64,000 nucleotides of DNA from Devosia oryziradicis (GCF_016698645.1 NZ_CP068047.1:3135001-3199000); one strand, 5' to 3'. Shown: positions 16,642 to 25,047, numbered from the stretch's first letter. Notes: a model not told the origin generated them from the letters alone. A program made the numbers and translations.

Positions 16642-18060
16642 ATGCCTCTTTCCGCCGCCGATATCATTGCCCAGCTCACCGCGCTCCTCGGCGCCAATGG
16701 GGTCATTGGCGAGGCCGGGCAAATGGCGGGCTATCTCACCGAGCCGCGCAAGCGCTTCCACCAGCCGGCGTCGGCAGTCACCCTGCCCGCTTCGGTGGAG
16801 CAGGTGCAGGCGATCGTCCGCTGGGCGTCCGAAAACCGTGTCGGCATCATCCCCCAAGGCGGCAACACGGGCCTGGTGGGTGCCCAGGTGCCGTTGCGCG
16901 GCGACGAGGTCATCGTCAGCCTTGCCAGGCTGGACCGCATCCGGAGCATCGACGTGGCGGCAGGCACGATGACGGCCGAAGCCGGCGTCATTCTCGAAAA
17001 TGCCCACAAGGCCGCCGAAGCCGAGGACACCATCTTCCCGCTCTGGCTGGGCTCGCAGGGCTCGGCCCGTGTCGGTGGACTGCTGTCCTCCAATGCCGGC
17101 GGGGTCAACGTGCTCGCCTATGGCAATGCCCGCGAGCTCACCATGGGCGTCGAGGCCGTGATGGCCGATGGCCGGCTCTACCGGGGGCTCAATTCGCTCA
17201 AGAAGGACAATACCGGCTACGACCTCAAGGATCTGCTGGTCGGGGCCGAGGGCACGCTGGGCATCATCACCGCCGCCACGCTCAAGATCTTCCCCAAGCC
17301 CGAGGATCATGAAACGGCGCTGGTCAGCATTGCCGGGCCGGAGGCGGCCCTTACCCTGTTCCAGCTGCTGCGCGAGCGCATCGGCAGCCGGCTCAACGCC
17401 TTCGAGATCGTGCCGCGCATCGGGCTGGACATGCAACTGCGACAGGGCATGCTCGATCGCGACCCCAGTGCCGGGACTTCGCCCTGGTATGCACTGATCG
17501 AGGTTTCCCGCATGCGAGGCGGGACGCCGGGTGCCCTGATGGCCGCCATCGAGGCCGCCTTCACGGACAGCCTGATCGACAACGCGGTCTTTGCCGAGTC
17601 GCTGGCCGACCGCACGCGCATGTGGGCCTTCCGCGAGCAGATGAGCGAGGTCCAGTCCAAGGAAGGCGCCTCGATCAAGCACGATGTTTCGGTGCCCATC
17701 GCCGCCGTGCCGCAACTGATTGCCGAAGGCATCGCCGCGGCCGAGCGACTGGCTCCCGGCATTCGCCCGGTGCCCTTCGGCCACATGGGCGACGGCAACA
17801 TCCACTTCAATTTCAGCCAGCCAGTGGGCGCCGAACCCAAGGCATTCATGGCAGAATTCGACGAAAAGCTGCACGAAGCGATCTACGAGATCGTGCTGCG
17901 ACTGGGCGGGTCGGTTTCGGCCGAACACGGGATCGGCCAGCTCAAGATCGACCTGCTCGAGCAGGTCAAGGATCCGGTGGCACTGGACATGATGCGGGCC
18001 ATCAAGTCCGCGCTGGACCCAAACGGCATCCTCAATCCCGGCAAGATGTTGCCGCGCTAG
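16642..18060 (+). CDS. FAD-linked oxidase (D-2-hydroxyglutarate/D-lactate dehydrogenase type)
   Basis: 472 residues from ATG 16642 (an in-frame start at 16558 adds 28 residues of non-family sequence). N-terminal FAD-binding type 4 (PCMH) domain, about 35-215, with IIPQGGNTGLVGAQ and LSSNAGGVNVLAYGNARELTMG; C-terminal FAD-oxidase domain with the metal/substrate motif PFGHMGDGNIHFN and SAEHGIGQLKIDLL. It belongs to the GlcD/D2HGDH group that oxidises D-2-hydroxy acids and passes electrons to the respiratory chain. D-2-hydroxyglutarate and D-lactate are both possible substrates. No glcE/glcF partners are adjacent, which fits a single-subunit enzyme. Confidence 0.9.
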   Translation: MPLSAADIIAQLTALLGANGVIGEAGQMAGYLTEPRKRFHQPASAVTLPASVEQVQAIVRWASENRVGIIPQGGNTGLVGAQVPLRGDEVIVSLARLDRIRSIDVAAGTMTAEAGVILENAHKAAEAEDTIFPLWLGSQGSARVGGLLSSNAGGVNVLAYGNARELTMGVEAVMADGRLYRGLNSLKKDNTGYDLKDLLVGAEGTLGIITAATLKIFPKPEDHETALVSIAGPEAALTLFQLLRERIGSRLNAFEIVPRIGLDMQLRQGMLDRDPSAGTSPWYALIEVSRMRGGTPGALMAAIEAAFTDSLIDNAVFAESLADRTRMWAFREQMSEVQSKEGASIKHDVSVPIAAVPQLIAEGIAAAERLAPGIRPVPFGHMGDGNIHFNFSQPVGAEPKAFMAEFDEKLHEAIYEIVLRLGGSVSAEHGIGQLKIDLLEQVKDPVALDMMRAIKSALDPNGILNPGKMLPR

Positions 18061-18135
18061 CAGTTACCTCGACGACACCGCGTCACTTTCCGGTGCCGTC
18101 TTGCGGCGGGCCCTGCTTGAGGCCATCTATGGCCA

Positions 18136-18693
18136 ATGCTTCTCAATATCAGTTTTCTGGACGACGCTACGCGTCCACCCATCCCACCGCTCGAAGGCCT
18201 GACCGAGGAACAGCGCGGCGCCGGCCAGCACCTGCGGATGGTGCATGACCATCTGCGCGACAACATGAAGACGCTCGGCAAGCTTATCGAGCGGGCCAAT
18301 TCCGGCTCGGTCACCAGCACGGAGATCGCCACCGAAACCAGCGATCTGGCCATGGTCGCCAACTATCGCCGCTTCGGCAACCTCTGCGGGCAGCACTGCC
18401 AGATCGTCAATGCGCACCACTCCATCGAGGATGCGCATATCTTCCCCGTGCTCGCCATGCAGAGCCCCGGCTTCAAGGCCATCGCCGACCGGCTGACTGC
18501 CGAGCATGTCGTTGTACACGAATTGCTCGAACGCCTTGTAGACGCCCTGAACGCGCTTGCCGCCGAGCCCAGCCCGGCACGGTTCGAGGATGCCAAGACA
18601 GTCTACCATGCCCTTGAACGCGTGCTGCTCAGTCACCTCGGCTGGGAAGAGGATGCGATGGGCGACGCACTGGGTTATTTCGGGATGTTCTAG
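18136..18693 (+). CDS. Hemerythrin-like (HHE) domain protein
   Basis: 185 residues, all-helical. The di-iron ligand pattern is visible: HLRMVHDHLRDNMK, HCQIVNAHHSIEDAHIFPVL, LTAEHVVVHELLERL and LLSHLGWEED. HHE proteins bind a non-heme di-iron centre and serve in oxygen, nitric oxide or iron sensing or repair; which applies is open. It stands 75 bases after the FAD oxidase on the same strand and converges on the SRAP gene, with only eight bases between the stops. Confidence 0.87.
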   Translation: MLLNISFLDDATRPPIPPLEGLTEEQRGAGQHLRMVHDHLRDNMKTLGKLIERANSGSVTSTEIATETSDLAMVANYRRFGNLCGQHCQIVNAHHSIEDAHIFPVLAMQSPGFKAIADRLTAEHVVVHELLERLVDALNALAAEPSPARFEDAKTVYHALERVLLSHLGWEEDAMGDALGYFGMF

Positions 18694-18701
18694 GGATATC
18701 C

Positions 18702-19430
18702 CTAGAATAAACTCATCTGCCCGCCGCCTGCCATCTTCTTCAGCTTCGGCTCCGGACGCACGATCTCAGCGGGCTCGATCAGCCCCGGATCGTCGTCCCG
18801 CGCGGAATTGACCCGCGTCGAGACCGGGTGGAACTTCAGCGCGCCGTCGGCCAGCGGCAGTGCGAGCTGGCCGGCTTGATGGGCCCGGACTTCGCGCACG
18901 TTGAGCCAGTCGTCGATGGCCTGCCCTTCCAGGATCGCCGGCATGCGGTCGTGGATTTCCGACAATTGCGCATTGGCCGCCACCGTGATGGTAGCGACGC
19001 TGTCGATCTCCTCGCCATTGGGGCCCATCCAGCTGGCATAGAGCCCGGCCAGGGCCATGGGCCGTCCGTCTTCCATGGTGATGTAATAGGGCTGCTTGGT
19101 CTTGTCGGGATTGGTGTGCCACTCGTAATAGCCGCTGGCCGGGATGATGCAGCGGCCATGCTTGAGCGCATCGCGAAATGCGGGCTTCTCGGCCATTGTC
19201 TCCACCCGCGCATTGACCAGCAGCGGGAAATCACGGGGGTCCTTGACCCATCCCGGCACCAGGCCCCAGCGCGCAAAATGCGCCTCGCGCCGGCCATGCG
19301 CCTCCCAGATCGCTGCCACGGGTTGGGTCGGCGCGATGTTGTAGCGCGGGATGATGTCGAGCCCTTTGATCAGCTTGAACAGCTCGACCATCATCTCGGG
19401 CGGAAGCGTGGAAGCGTAGCGTCCGCACAT
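18702..19430 (-). CDS. SOS response-associated (SRAP/HMCES-YedK) protein with clamp-like tail
   Basis: 242 residues. The start is fixed at ATG 19430 because the family requires Cys2 (MCGRYAS), which becomes the catalytic nucleophile after Met removal and forms a thiazolidine crosslink with abasic sites in single-stranded DNA. Other landmarks: RYNIAPTQPV, ARWGLVPGW, NARVETMAEKPAFR, CIIPASGYYEW, ALAGLYASW and the histidine in EIHDRMPAIL. The chain ends in GGGQMSLF, a good match to the beta-clamp-binding consensus QL(S/D)LF after a flexible Gly stretch. No GTTC-N7-GTTC box was found in the upstream 68 bases, so LexA control is not evident. Confidence 0.95.
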   Translation of the reverse strand: MCGRYASTLPPEMMVELFKLIKGLDIIPRYNIAPTQPVAAIWEAHGRREAHFARWGLVPGWVKDPRDFPLLVNARVETMAEKPAFRDALKHGRCIIPASGYYEWHTNPDKTKQPYYITMEDGRPMALAGLYASWMGPNGEEIDSVATITVAANAQLSEIHDRMPAILEGQAIDDWLNVREVRAHQAGQLALPLADGALKFHPVSTRVNSARDDDPGLIEPAEIVRPEPKLKKMAGGGQMSLF

Positions 19431-19497
19431 CTGGGTTACTCCTGAATCAGCAATCAACAGGTAAGGTGGATGAGCACGAATCGCAAATGAGCCTGAT

Positions 19498-19899
19498 GTG
19501 ACCGACGAAGCTCCGAACGCCGCCAGCGTCGCCATCGTGCGAGACGGCAAGGTGTTGCTGATCAAGCGTGCCTACGCCCCCTACCAGCATCTGTGGACGC
19601 TGCCCGGCGGCCGGATCGAGCCTGGCGAAACCATCGAACAATGCGCCACGCGAGAGATTGCCGAGGAGGTTGGGCTCGCCATCCGCAACCCCCGTCCGGT
19701 GCTCGTACAGCCGCTGGGGCGGGATGGCACCTTCTTGTTGGCAGTCTTCGTCACCCGCGATTTCTCGGGGCAGATTCGTCCCTCCGACGAAGTTGCCGAC
19801 CACAAGTGGATGGACCCGGCCGCCCTCCCCGCCCTGCGCACCACCAGCCGCCTGGATGACGTGCTTGCGAGGGCCTTCGCAGTCCTCGGCCAAAGCTGA
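19498..19899 (+). CDS. Nudix hydrolase
   Basis: 133 residues from GTG 19498. A perfect Nudix box spans Gly38 to Leu60 (G-x5-E-x7-REIAEEVGL), with the preceding VAIVRDGKVLLIKRAY and LWTLPGGRI typical of the fold. It hydrolyses a nucleoside diphosphate linked to another moiety; the substrate cannot be told from the sequence. An ATG just upstream runs into TGA at once, leaving GTG as the best start. It is followed after 11 bases by a TIGR02301-type gene, so they are probably co-transcribed, and it is divergent from the SRAP gene. Confidence 0.92.
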   Translation: MTDEAPNAASVAIVRDGKVLLIKRAYAPYQHLWTLPGGRIEPGETIEQCATREIAEEVGLAIRNPRPVLVQPLGRDGTFLLAVFVTRDFSGQIRPSDEVADHKWMDPAALPALRTTSRLDDVLARAFAVLGQS

Positions 19900-19910
19900 T
19901 AAAGAAGGGC

Positions 19911-20297
19911 ATGCCGCTGCGGATCGCCACTTTGAAACTTCGCCTCATCGCCATCGCCGTGCTTTTCACTATCGGCATTTCGCCCGCCCTTGCTATCGAC
20001 CCGCCCTACCAGCGGCAGATGGAGCGGCTGGCGGAAATCATGGGCAGCCTCTATTTCCTGCAGCCTTTGTGCAGCCCGGCGCCCGAGGACTGGCGGGCGC
20101 AAATGGCCGAGCTGATCGCGCTGGACGAACCCGACGAGGACCGGCGCCAACGCCTCGCCGGTGCGTTCAATGTCGGCTACACGGCCTATTCGCGGTTCCA
20201 TCGCGCCTGCACGCCGGCTGCGCGTGCGGCAATGACACGGTTGCTGACCGAGGCCGAAAAAACGGCGCGTGATATTCATACGCGTTTTGCCGAATAG
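19911..20297 (+). CDS. TIGR02301-type exported protein
   Basis: 128 residues with a Sec-type signal peptide (cleavage near ALA-ID, about residue 28) and a mature helical part with PPYQRQMERLAEIMGSLYFL, a conserved Cys in QPLC, FNVGYTAY and a second Cys near residue 98. This pattern matches the alphaproteobacterial family TIGR02301, known to me only as conserved and of unknown function. The two cysteines could form a disulfide in the periplasm. It follows the Nudix gene by 11 bases. Confidence 0.75.
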   Translation: MPLRIATLKLRLIAIAVLFTIGISPALAIDPPYQRQMERLAEIMGSLYFLQPLCSPAPEDWRAQMAELIALDEPDEDRRQRLAGAFNVGYTAYSRFHRACTPAARAAMTRLLTEAEKTARDIHTRFAE

Positions 20298-20398
20298 ACA
20301 GCCGGCTCGGTCTCTGCTCGATACAATCGACTACCGGCCGTTAACCTTCGGGTTACTTCCTGCGGGCCTGCGCCGCGCCATCGTGGTACCCCGATGCC

Positions 20399-20677
20399 AT
20401 GACCACGAGCAAATCCATGTTTGCGCCGGCCTCCGGGCATGGCGTTTTCGACCGCGACAATGGCGAGCGCCAGCTGGCGCTCGAATATCTCGCCGAGGCA
20501 TGGAATGTCGCCGAGGATGATGGGGTGCAGAGTGCCGCCCTGGCGCATGCCTCGCTGTTCGCGGCCCTTGCCACCTTCGTCAAGATGCATGGCGACGAAG
20601 CGACCGCCGATCTCATCGCCCTGCTCCCCGACCGTATCCGCTCGGGCGAATACAATCTCGAACGCATCCTGCAGTAG
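20399..20677 (+). CDS. Small conserved helical protein, function unknown
   Basis: 92 residues, no signal peptide or membrane segment. After a short Ser/Ala-rich head it is mostly alpha-helical (RQLALEYLAEAWNVAEDDG, LAHASLFAALATFVKMHGDE). Codon use matches the neighbours, and a partial inverted repeat TTAACC..GGGTTA lies about 55 bases upstream (20340-20354). I do not recognise a named family. It sits among small exported-protein genes on the same strand but has its own 100-base upstream region, so it may have its own promoter. Confidence 0.6.
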   Translation: MTTSKSMFAPASGHGVFDRDNGERQLALEYLAEAWNVAEDDGVQSAALAHASLFAALATFVKMHGDEATADLIALLPDRIRSGEYNLERILQ

Positions 20678-20731
20678 CTTGCCAGACGCTGCCCAATCGG
20701 CATGATCGCTTCCAGCCTTGGGAGGATCATC

Positions 20732-21277
20732 ATGCGTCTGCTTGCCGCCGTCACGCTTGCCCTGTCATTGACGCTGCCGGTGACGGCCCAGGACGAACCG
20801 GCCTGGCCCGAATACACCGTCAGCAATGATCTATCGGCCTTGCCCGAGCCGGTGCGCAAGACGCGTGACGCACTGATCGCCGCTGCACTATCAGGCGACA
20901 TCGAAGCCCTGCGGCCGATCGTCAAGGCACAGCAGCATCCTCCCACGGTAAGCTATGGCGGCCCCGATGATGCGGTGGACTATCTCAAGACCTATTCGGC
21001 CGACGGGCAGGGCATCGAGAACCTCGCCATCATGCTCGAACTGCTCAATGCACCTTATGCGGTGTTCGACAGCGCCAGCGACGACCCAAGCTATGTCTGG
21101 CCCTACCTGGCCGTCGTTGAAGACCTGTCCGCGCTGACACCCAAGCAAAAGCTCGACGCCTACCGTATCCTGACGGCCGAGCAGTTCCAGGAACTGGTGG
21201 ACCTCGAAGCCTGGTACTACTGGCGCATCTATATCGGCAAGGACGGCGAGTGGCAGGCGTTTGTCGCGGGAGACTAG
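20732..21277 (+). CDS. Exported protein of unknown function
   Basis: 181 residues from ATG 20732, chosen because GGGAGG stands eight bases before it; an in-frame start at 20702 has none. Clear Sec signal peptide (MRLLAAVTLALSLTLPVTAQ). The mature part is acidic, Trp/Tyr-rich at both ends (PAWPEYT, LEAWYYWRIYIGKDGEW) and has a central region around VSYGGPDDAVDYLKTYSADG. No cysteines. No named family recognised, but the closing 'IGKDGEWQAFVAGD' resembles SH3-free Rhizobiales periplasmic proteins of unknown role. It is monocistronic by spacing. Confidence 0.65.
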   Translation: MRLLAAVTLALSLTLPVTAQDEPAWPEYTVSNDLSALPEPVRKTRDALIAAALSGDIEALRPIVKAQQHPPTVSYGGPDDAVDYLKTYSADGQGIENLAIMLELLNAPYAVFDSASDDPSYVWPYLAVVEDLSALTPKQKLDAYRILTAEQFQELVDLEAWYYWRIYIGKDGEWQAFVAGD

Positions 21278-21337
21278 CGGCCAGTCCATACACAGCACTC
21301 CGTTCCGCCTTATGCGTCTTGCAACATAGTGGCAAGT

Positions 21338-21348
21338 GAACTAAGTTC
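21338..21348. promoter_or_regulatory. Candidate toxin-antitoxin autoregulatory operator
   Basis: GAACT-A-AGTTC is an 11-base perfect inverted repeat, 25 bases before the antitoxin start, in a locally AT-rich stretch with repeated CTAAG units (21341, 21354, 21359). Phd/YefM antitoxins bind such palindromes at their own promoters; binding here is inferred. Confidence 0.5.
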
Positions 21349-21372
21349 TGTTGACTAAGCTAAGGTGCTTGC

Positions 21373-21615
21373 ATGGTTCGCATGGTCAATATCCACGATG
21401 CCAAGACCAACCTGTCGCGCCTGGTCGACCAGGCTGTGAAGGGCGAACCCTTCATCATTGCCAAGGCCGGGAAACCGCTGGTGAAAGTAGTCCCGATCGA
21501 CCAGCCGGCGGCAGTCAAGCGCCTGGGTTTCATGAGCGGCGCTTTCACGGTGCCCAATGACTTCGACAGAATGGGACAGGCCGAGATCGAAGCCATGTTT
21601 GGCCTCGATCCGTGA
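21373..21615 (+). CDS. Phd/YefM-family antitoxin
   Basis: 80 residues. N-terminal Phd/YefM DNA-binding fold (MVRMVNIHDAKTNLSRLVDQ, PFIIAKAGKPLVKVVP) followed by a C-terminal segment that should wrap the toxin (GAFTVPNDFDRMGQAEIEAMF). It overlaps the PIN-domain toxin gene by four bases (GTGA), the standard coupled layout. The protein should neutralise the toxin and repress the operon; a palindrome just upstream is a candidate operator. Confidence 0.92.
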   Translation: MVRMVNIHDAKTNLSRLVDQAVKGEPFIIAKAGKPLVKVVPIDQPAAVKRLGFMSGAFTVPNDFDRMGQAEIEAMFGLDP

Positions 21616-21998
21616 AAGTCCTTCTCGACACGCACCTGCTGCTTTGGGCTGCGGCGGAGCCGGATCGGCTCCCGCGGGCAGCCCGGGAGCTATTGGAGCG
21701 ATCGGATGTCGAGCCGGTCTTCAGTGCGGCCAGTATTTGGGAAATTACTATCAAGCGCGCGCTCGATCGTTCTGATTTCCAGGTTGATCCCCGGCTCTTG
21801 CGTCGTGGCCTGATCGACAACGGCTATATCGAGCTGGCCATCACCGGCGAGCATGCCATCGCGGTGTTCGAATTGCCACCGATCCACAAGGACCCGTTCG
21901 ATCGCATGCTGATCGCGCAAGCGATCGCATCAGGCATCGAGCTGCTCACGGCAGACGGCGCCGTGGCGCAATATGCCGGACCAATCCGGCATGTATAG
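21612..21998 (+). CDS. PIN-domain ribonuclease toxin (VapC type)
   Basis: 128 residues from GTG 21612. The acidic active-site set of PIN nucleases is complete: Asp6 (LLDTH), Glu44 (SIWEI), Asp94 and Asp97 (HKDPFDRMLIAQA) and Asp115 (LLTADG). VapC-like toxins cleave tRNA or rRNA in a magnesium-dependent way. Partnered with a Phd/YefM rather than a VapB antitoxin, a known mixed pairing. The stop is only 14 bases from that of the convergent dihydroorotase gene. Confidence 0.93.
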   Translation: MKVLLDTHLLLWAAAEPDRLPRAARELLERSDVEPVFSAASIWEITIKRALDRSDFQVDPRLLRRGLIDNGYIELAITGEHAIAVFELPPIHKDPFDRMLIAQAIASGIELLTADGAVAQYAGPIRHV

Positions 21999-22012
21999 CG
22001 CTGGCGAGAAGC

Positions 22013-23332
22013 CTACAGCGCCTCAAGGAACCGCATCGGCTGGCCCACGCTCGGCGTCACCAGTTCACCCTGCCACATTACCGTATTGCCGCGCACGATG
22101 GTGCCGACCGGCCAGCCGGTGACAGTCACGCCGTCATAGGGCGTCCAGCCGACCCGTGACTTCACCCAGCCATTGGTGATGGTCTCGCGGCGCTTCAGGT
22201 CCACCACGGTAAAATCAGCGTCGTAGCCAACCGCGATGCGGCCCTTGTTGGCGATACCGAACAGGCGGTTGGGGCCGTGGCTGGTCATGTCGATAAAGCG
22301 CTGTAGGCTCAGTTTGCCCGCATTCACATTGTCCAGCATGATGGGAACCAGCGTCTGCACGCCCGTCATGCCGGAATGGCTGGCGGGATAGGCATGGTCC
22401 TTTTCCTCGCGCGTATGGGGCGCATGATCGGAGCCCAGGATATCGGCAACGCCGTTCTCGACCCCCTTCCAGATGCCCTCGCGATGCGCCTTGTCGCGCA
22501 CGGGCGGGTTCATCTGCGCATAGGTGCCGAGACGGGTATAGGCCGTCTCGTCGAGCGTGAGGTGGTGGGGCGTTACCTCGACGCTCGCCACATCCTTGTG
22601 GTCGGCGAGATAGACGATCTCTTCCCTAGTCGAGATGTGCAGCACATGGATGCGCTTGCCGGTCTTGCGGGCCAGGTTGACCAGACGCGTCGTGCAGCTC
22701 ATTGCCACCTCGGGCGAGCGCCAGACCGGGTGGCTCGACGGTTCGCCCGGCACGCGCAGATGCTTGCGCTCTTCGAGCATGTATTCGTCTTCGGAATGGA
22801 AGGCGGCGCGGCGGGAGATGGCGCGCAGGATGGCTTCCACACCCGCATCGTCCTGCACCAGGAGCGAGCCGGTGGACGAACCCATGAAAACCTTCACGCC
22901 GGCGCAGCCCGGCAGCCGCTCCAGCTCGGCCAGCTGGCCGACATTCTCGTGGGTGCCGCCGATGTAAAAAGCGAAGTCGCAATGCATGCGATTGGTGCCA
23001 GCGGCGATCTTGGCCTCGAACGTTTCGCGCGTGGTGGTCAGCGGGTTGGTATTGGGCATTTCGAACACGCCCGTAACGCCGCCCATCACAGCCGACAGCG
23101 AACCCGATTCAAGGTCTTCCTTGTGGGTCAGGCCCGGCTCGCGGAAATGCACCTGGGTGTCGATGACGCCGGGCAGGATGTGCAACCCCTTGCAGTCGAC
23201 GACCTCGGCGGCATCGTCGCCGACGCTGCCCAGCGCCACGATGCGCCCCGCGCGGACCGCGATATCGGCCAGCCCCTCGCCATCCTGGTTCACCACGGTC
23301 GCGTTCTTGAAAATCGTATCGTACTGCGCCAT
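22013..23332 (-). CDS. Dihydroorotase (class I amidohydrolase)
   Basis: 439 residues from ATG 23332; the open frame extends further upstream, but that portion shadows the ygfZ gene. Amidohydrolase fold with the metal site DTQVHFREPGLTHKEDLESG, the lysine-region AGVKVFMGSSTG, EVTPHHL, and the aspartate in ILGSDHAPHTREEK. It interconverts carbamoyl aspartate and dihydroorotate in pyrimidine synthesis. Hydantoinase/allantoinase cousins share the fold, so the role rests on overall similarity to rhizobial PyrC of about 440 residues. It is divergent from ygfZ with a 66-base gap. No other pyr genes lie in the window. Confidence 0.88.
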   Translation of the reverse strand: MAQYDTIFKNATVVNQDGEGLADIAVRAGRIVALGSVGDDAAEVVDCKGLHILPGVIDTQVHFREPGLTHKEDLESGSLSAVMGGVTGVFEMPNTNPLTTTRETFEAKIAAGTNRMHCDFAFYIGGTHENVGQLAELERLPGCAGVKVFMGSSTGSLLVQDDAGVEAILRAISRRAAFHSEDEYMLEERKHLRVPGEPSSHPVWRSPEVAMSCTTRLVNLARKTGKRIHVLHISTREEIVYLADHKDVASVEVTPHHLTLDETAYTRLGTYAQMNPPVRDKAHREGIWKGVENGVADILGSDHAPHTREEKDHAYPASHSGMTGVQTLVPIMLDNVNAGKLSLQRFIDMTSHGPNRLFGIANKGRIAVGYDADFTVVDLKRRETITNGWVKSRVGWTPYDGVTVTGWPVGTIVRGNTVMWQGELVTPSVGQPMRFLEAL

Positions 23333-23398
23333 GTCTTGATCCCACCCTGCCTGCACAGGGCCGGTGTAACGGACGCCCCGTCCGAGAGGCAAGTCAGC

Positions 23399-24238
23399 AT
23401 GACGATCTATCTGCGCGCCGACCGCGCCGTGTTCCGCTTTTCCGGTCCCGATGCACACAAGCTGCTCAACGATGTCATTACCGGCGAGATACCGGCCAGC
23501 GGCAGCGGCGTTGGCGAAGTTGCCGCCGCTTGGGCGCTGCTGTCGCCGCAAGGCAAGATTTTGGCCGAGGGTCTGGCGGGACATGCCGACGATGGGATCT
23601 GGGTCGATGTTCACCAGTCCGTCGCCGACGACTTCTTCAAACGCATGAAAATGTACCGACTGCGCGCTCAGGTGGTGATTGACGACCTGCGTGAAACCCA
23701 CCGTGTCGGCTTCGCCCAGGACAGCGAGCCCTCCGGGCTTCGCCACACGGACCGGCTCGGTCCGATCGATATGGGCTGGCGCACCATCGCCCCTGTCGAG
23801 CACACTGCCGACTGGGTCCAGGACGACGCCTTTTATCACACCGAGCGCATTGGCGCGGGCATCGCCCACCAGGGCAATGACTTTCCCACCAGCGATGCCT
23901 TCGCCCACGATATCGGCCTCGACATCCTCGATGGCATCGACTTTGCCAAAGGCTGCTATGTCGGCCAGGAGGTTGTCAGCCGCATGAAGCATCGCGGCAC
24001 CGCGCGCCGTCGCCCGGTCATCGTGTCGGGTATCGATGCGCCAGCGGGTACTGCCGTTGTCGCTGGGGGCCGCGAGGCCGGGGTGATCGGCCAGGTAGTC
24101 GATGGCAACGCTGTCGCCATCCTCCGCCTCGACCGGATCACCGACCCCGCTGCGGTCACAGTGGATGGCAAGCCAGTGACGGTACAGCTCCCCGTTTGGG
24201 CGACGTATCAGTTTGGGGACGTTGTGGCTGAAGAGTAG
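23399..24238 (+). CDS. ygfZ: YgfZ/GcvT-like folate-binding protein
   Basis: 279 residues from ATG 23399. It has the family hallmark KGCYVGQEVVSRM near residue 195, N-terminal RFSGPDAHKLLNDVITGEIP and a C-terminal beta-barrel. YgfZ/IBA57 proteins bind tetrahydrofolate and help build or repair certain iron-sulfur enzymes such as radical SAM proteins. The cysteine of KGCYVGQE is present. In frame with a much longer reading upstream that is only the antisense of dihydroorotase. Element B copy 2 begins directly after its stop. Confidence 0.93.
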   Translation: MTIYLRADRAVFRFSGPDAHKLLNDVITGEIPASGSGVGEVAAAWALLSPQGKILAEGLAGHADDGIWVDVHQSVADDFFKRMKMYRLRAQVVIDDLRETHRVGFAQDSEPSGLRHTDRLGPIDMGWRTIAPVEHTADWVQDDAFYHTERIGAGIAHQGNDFPTSDAFAHDIGLDILDGIDFAKGCYVGQEVVSRMKHRGTARRRPVIVSGIDAPAGTAVVAGGREAGVIGQVVDGNAVAILRLDRITDPAAVTVDGKPVTVQLPVWATYQFGDVVAEE

Positions 24239-24374
24239 GAGCCTCTGCACCTCTCCCTTGGGGGAGAGGTCGACCGAAGGTCGGGTGAGGGGGCCTTCCC
24301 CAACACCCCACCCAGTAAAGGCCCCCCACCCGGCGCTGCGCGCCGACCTCTCCCCCAAAGGGAGAGGTAAGAGC
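24239..24374. repeat. Palindromic intergenic repeat, family B, copy 2
   Basis: A 136-base element beginning GAGCCTC immediately after the ygfZ stop codon and ending GAGGTAAGAGCT. It shares with 14481-14627 the interior blocks AGGTCGACC, CACCCAGTAAAG and GGCGCTGCGCGCCGACCTCT, and folds on itself through CACCTCTCCCTTGGGGGAG and its partner near 24350-24368. The right terminus is degenerate compared with copy 1. Confidence 0.92.
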
Positions 24375-24444
24375 TGCCCGCGCGTTCTCCGAATCGAGCC
24401 CGACTGCTACGGTTCGCGGCGACCGTCTTAGCTTTTGGGGCAAC

Positions 24445-25047
24445 ATGGCACGCGCTAGCACTCGCGCCTGGCAACGCATGTTGTCCGGGCGCCGGCTCGA
24501 TATTCTCGACCCCTCGCCGATGGATGTCGAACTATCAGACATTGCCCATGGCCTCGCCCGGGTGGCCCGCTGGAACGGGCAGACCCATGGCGACTATCCC
24601 TTCTCGGTGGCCCAGCATTCGGTCCTGGTGCTCGAACTGTTTCGCGCCCACAATCCCGATTGCGACGCCGTTTCCCAGGCGCAGGCGCTGCTGCACGACG
24701 CCCCCGAATACGTGATGGGTGACATCATCTCCCCCTTCAAGGCGGCGATGGGCGGCAATTACAAGGACGTGGAAAACCGCCTGCTCTCGGCGGTTTACCT
24801 GCGCTTCTCGCTGCCGGCCGCCATGCCCGCCGCTCTTGCCAAGCAGGTCAAGAAAGCCGATCGCGAGGCCGCCTTTTTCGAAGCCATCCACCTGGCCGGC
24901 TTCGATGAAGCCGAGGCCCGCAAGTTCTTCGGCGAACCGAACATGCCGGCATTCGATGTGGACGCTTTCGACCGGCTCATCCGTCCCTGGCCGACGCGCG
25001 AGGCGCATGACCGCTTCATCGCCGCTTTCGAGGCCATAGAAGTCTAG
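24445..25047 (+). CDS. HD-domain hydrolase, YfbR-like 5'-deoxynucleotidase
   Basis: 200 residues. HD superfamily metal site: His58 in FSVAQHSVLV, His84-Asp85 in LLHDAPEYVMGDI, and a later aspartate in KKADREAAFFEA. RLDILDPSPMDVELSDIAHGL is typical of the YfbR/phosphohydrolase subgroup, which removes phosphate from deoxynucleoside monophosphates. Substrate specificity is inferred. It follows repeat element B copy 2 by 70 bases, so any read-through from ygfZ would have to pass that hairpin. Confidence 0.85.
   Translation: MARASTRAWQRMLSGRRLDILDPSPMDVELSDIAHGLARVARWNGQTHGDYPFSVAQHSVLVLELFRAHNPDCDAVSQAQALLHDAPEYVMGDIISPFKAAMGGNYKDVENRLLSAVYLRFSLPAAMPAALAKQVKKADREAAFFEAIHLAGFDEAEARKFFGEPNMPAFDVDAFDRLIRPWPTREAHDRFIAAFEAIEV

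Noticed and set aside
16561..17928. 455-codon open frame on the minus strand opposite the FAD-linked oxidase
   Set aside because: It is the antisense of a well-supported gene, rich in His, Gly and Asp as expected for reverse reading of GC-rich DNA, and has no family motif.
19431..19497. LexA box for the SRAP gene
   Set aside because: No GTTC-N7-GTTC or GAAC-N7-GAAC in the gap despite the family's SOS association, so SOS control was not claimed.
22376..24238. 620-codon plus-strand open frame ending in ygfZ
   Set aside because: The first 340 codons are antisense of dihydroorotase. YgfZ itself begins at ATG 23399.
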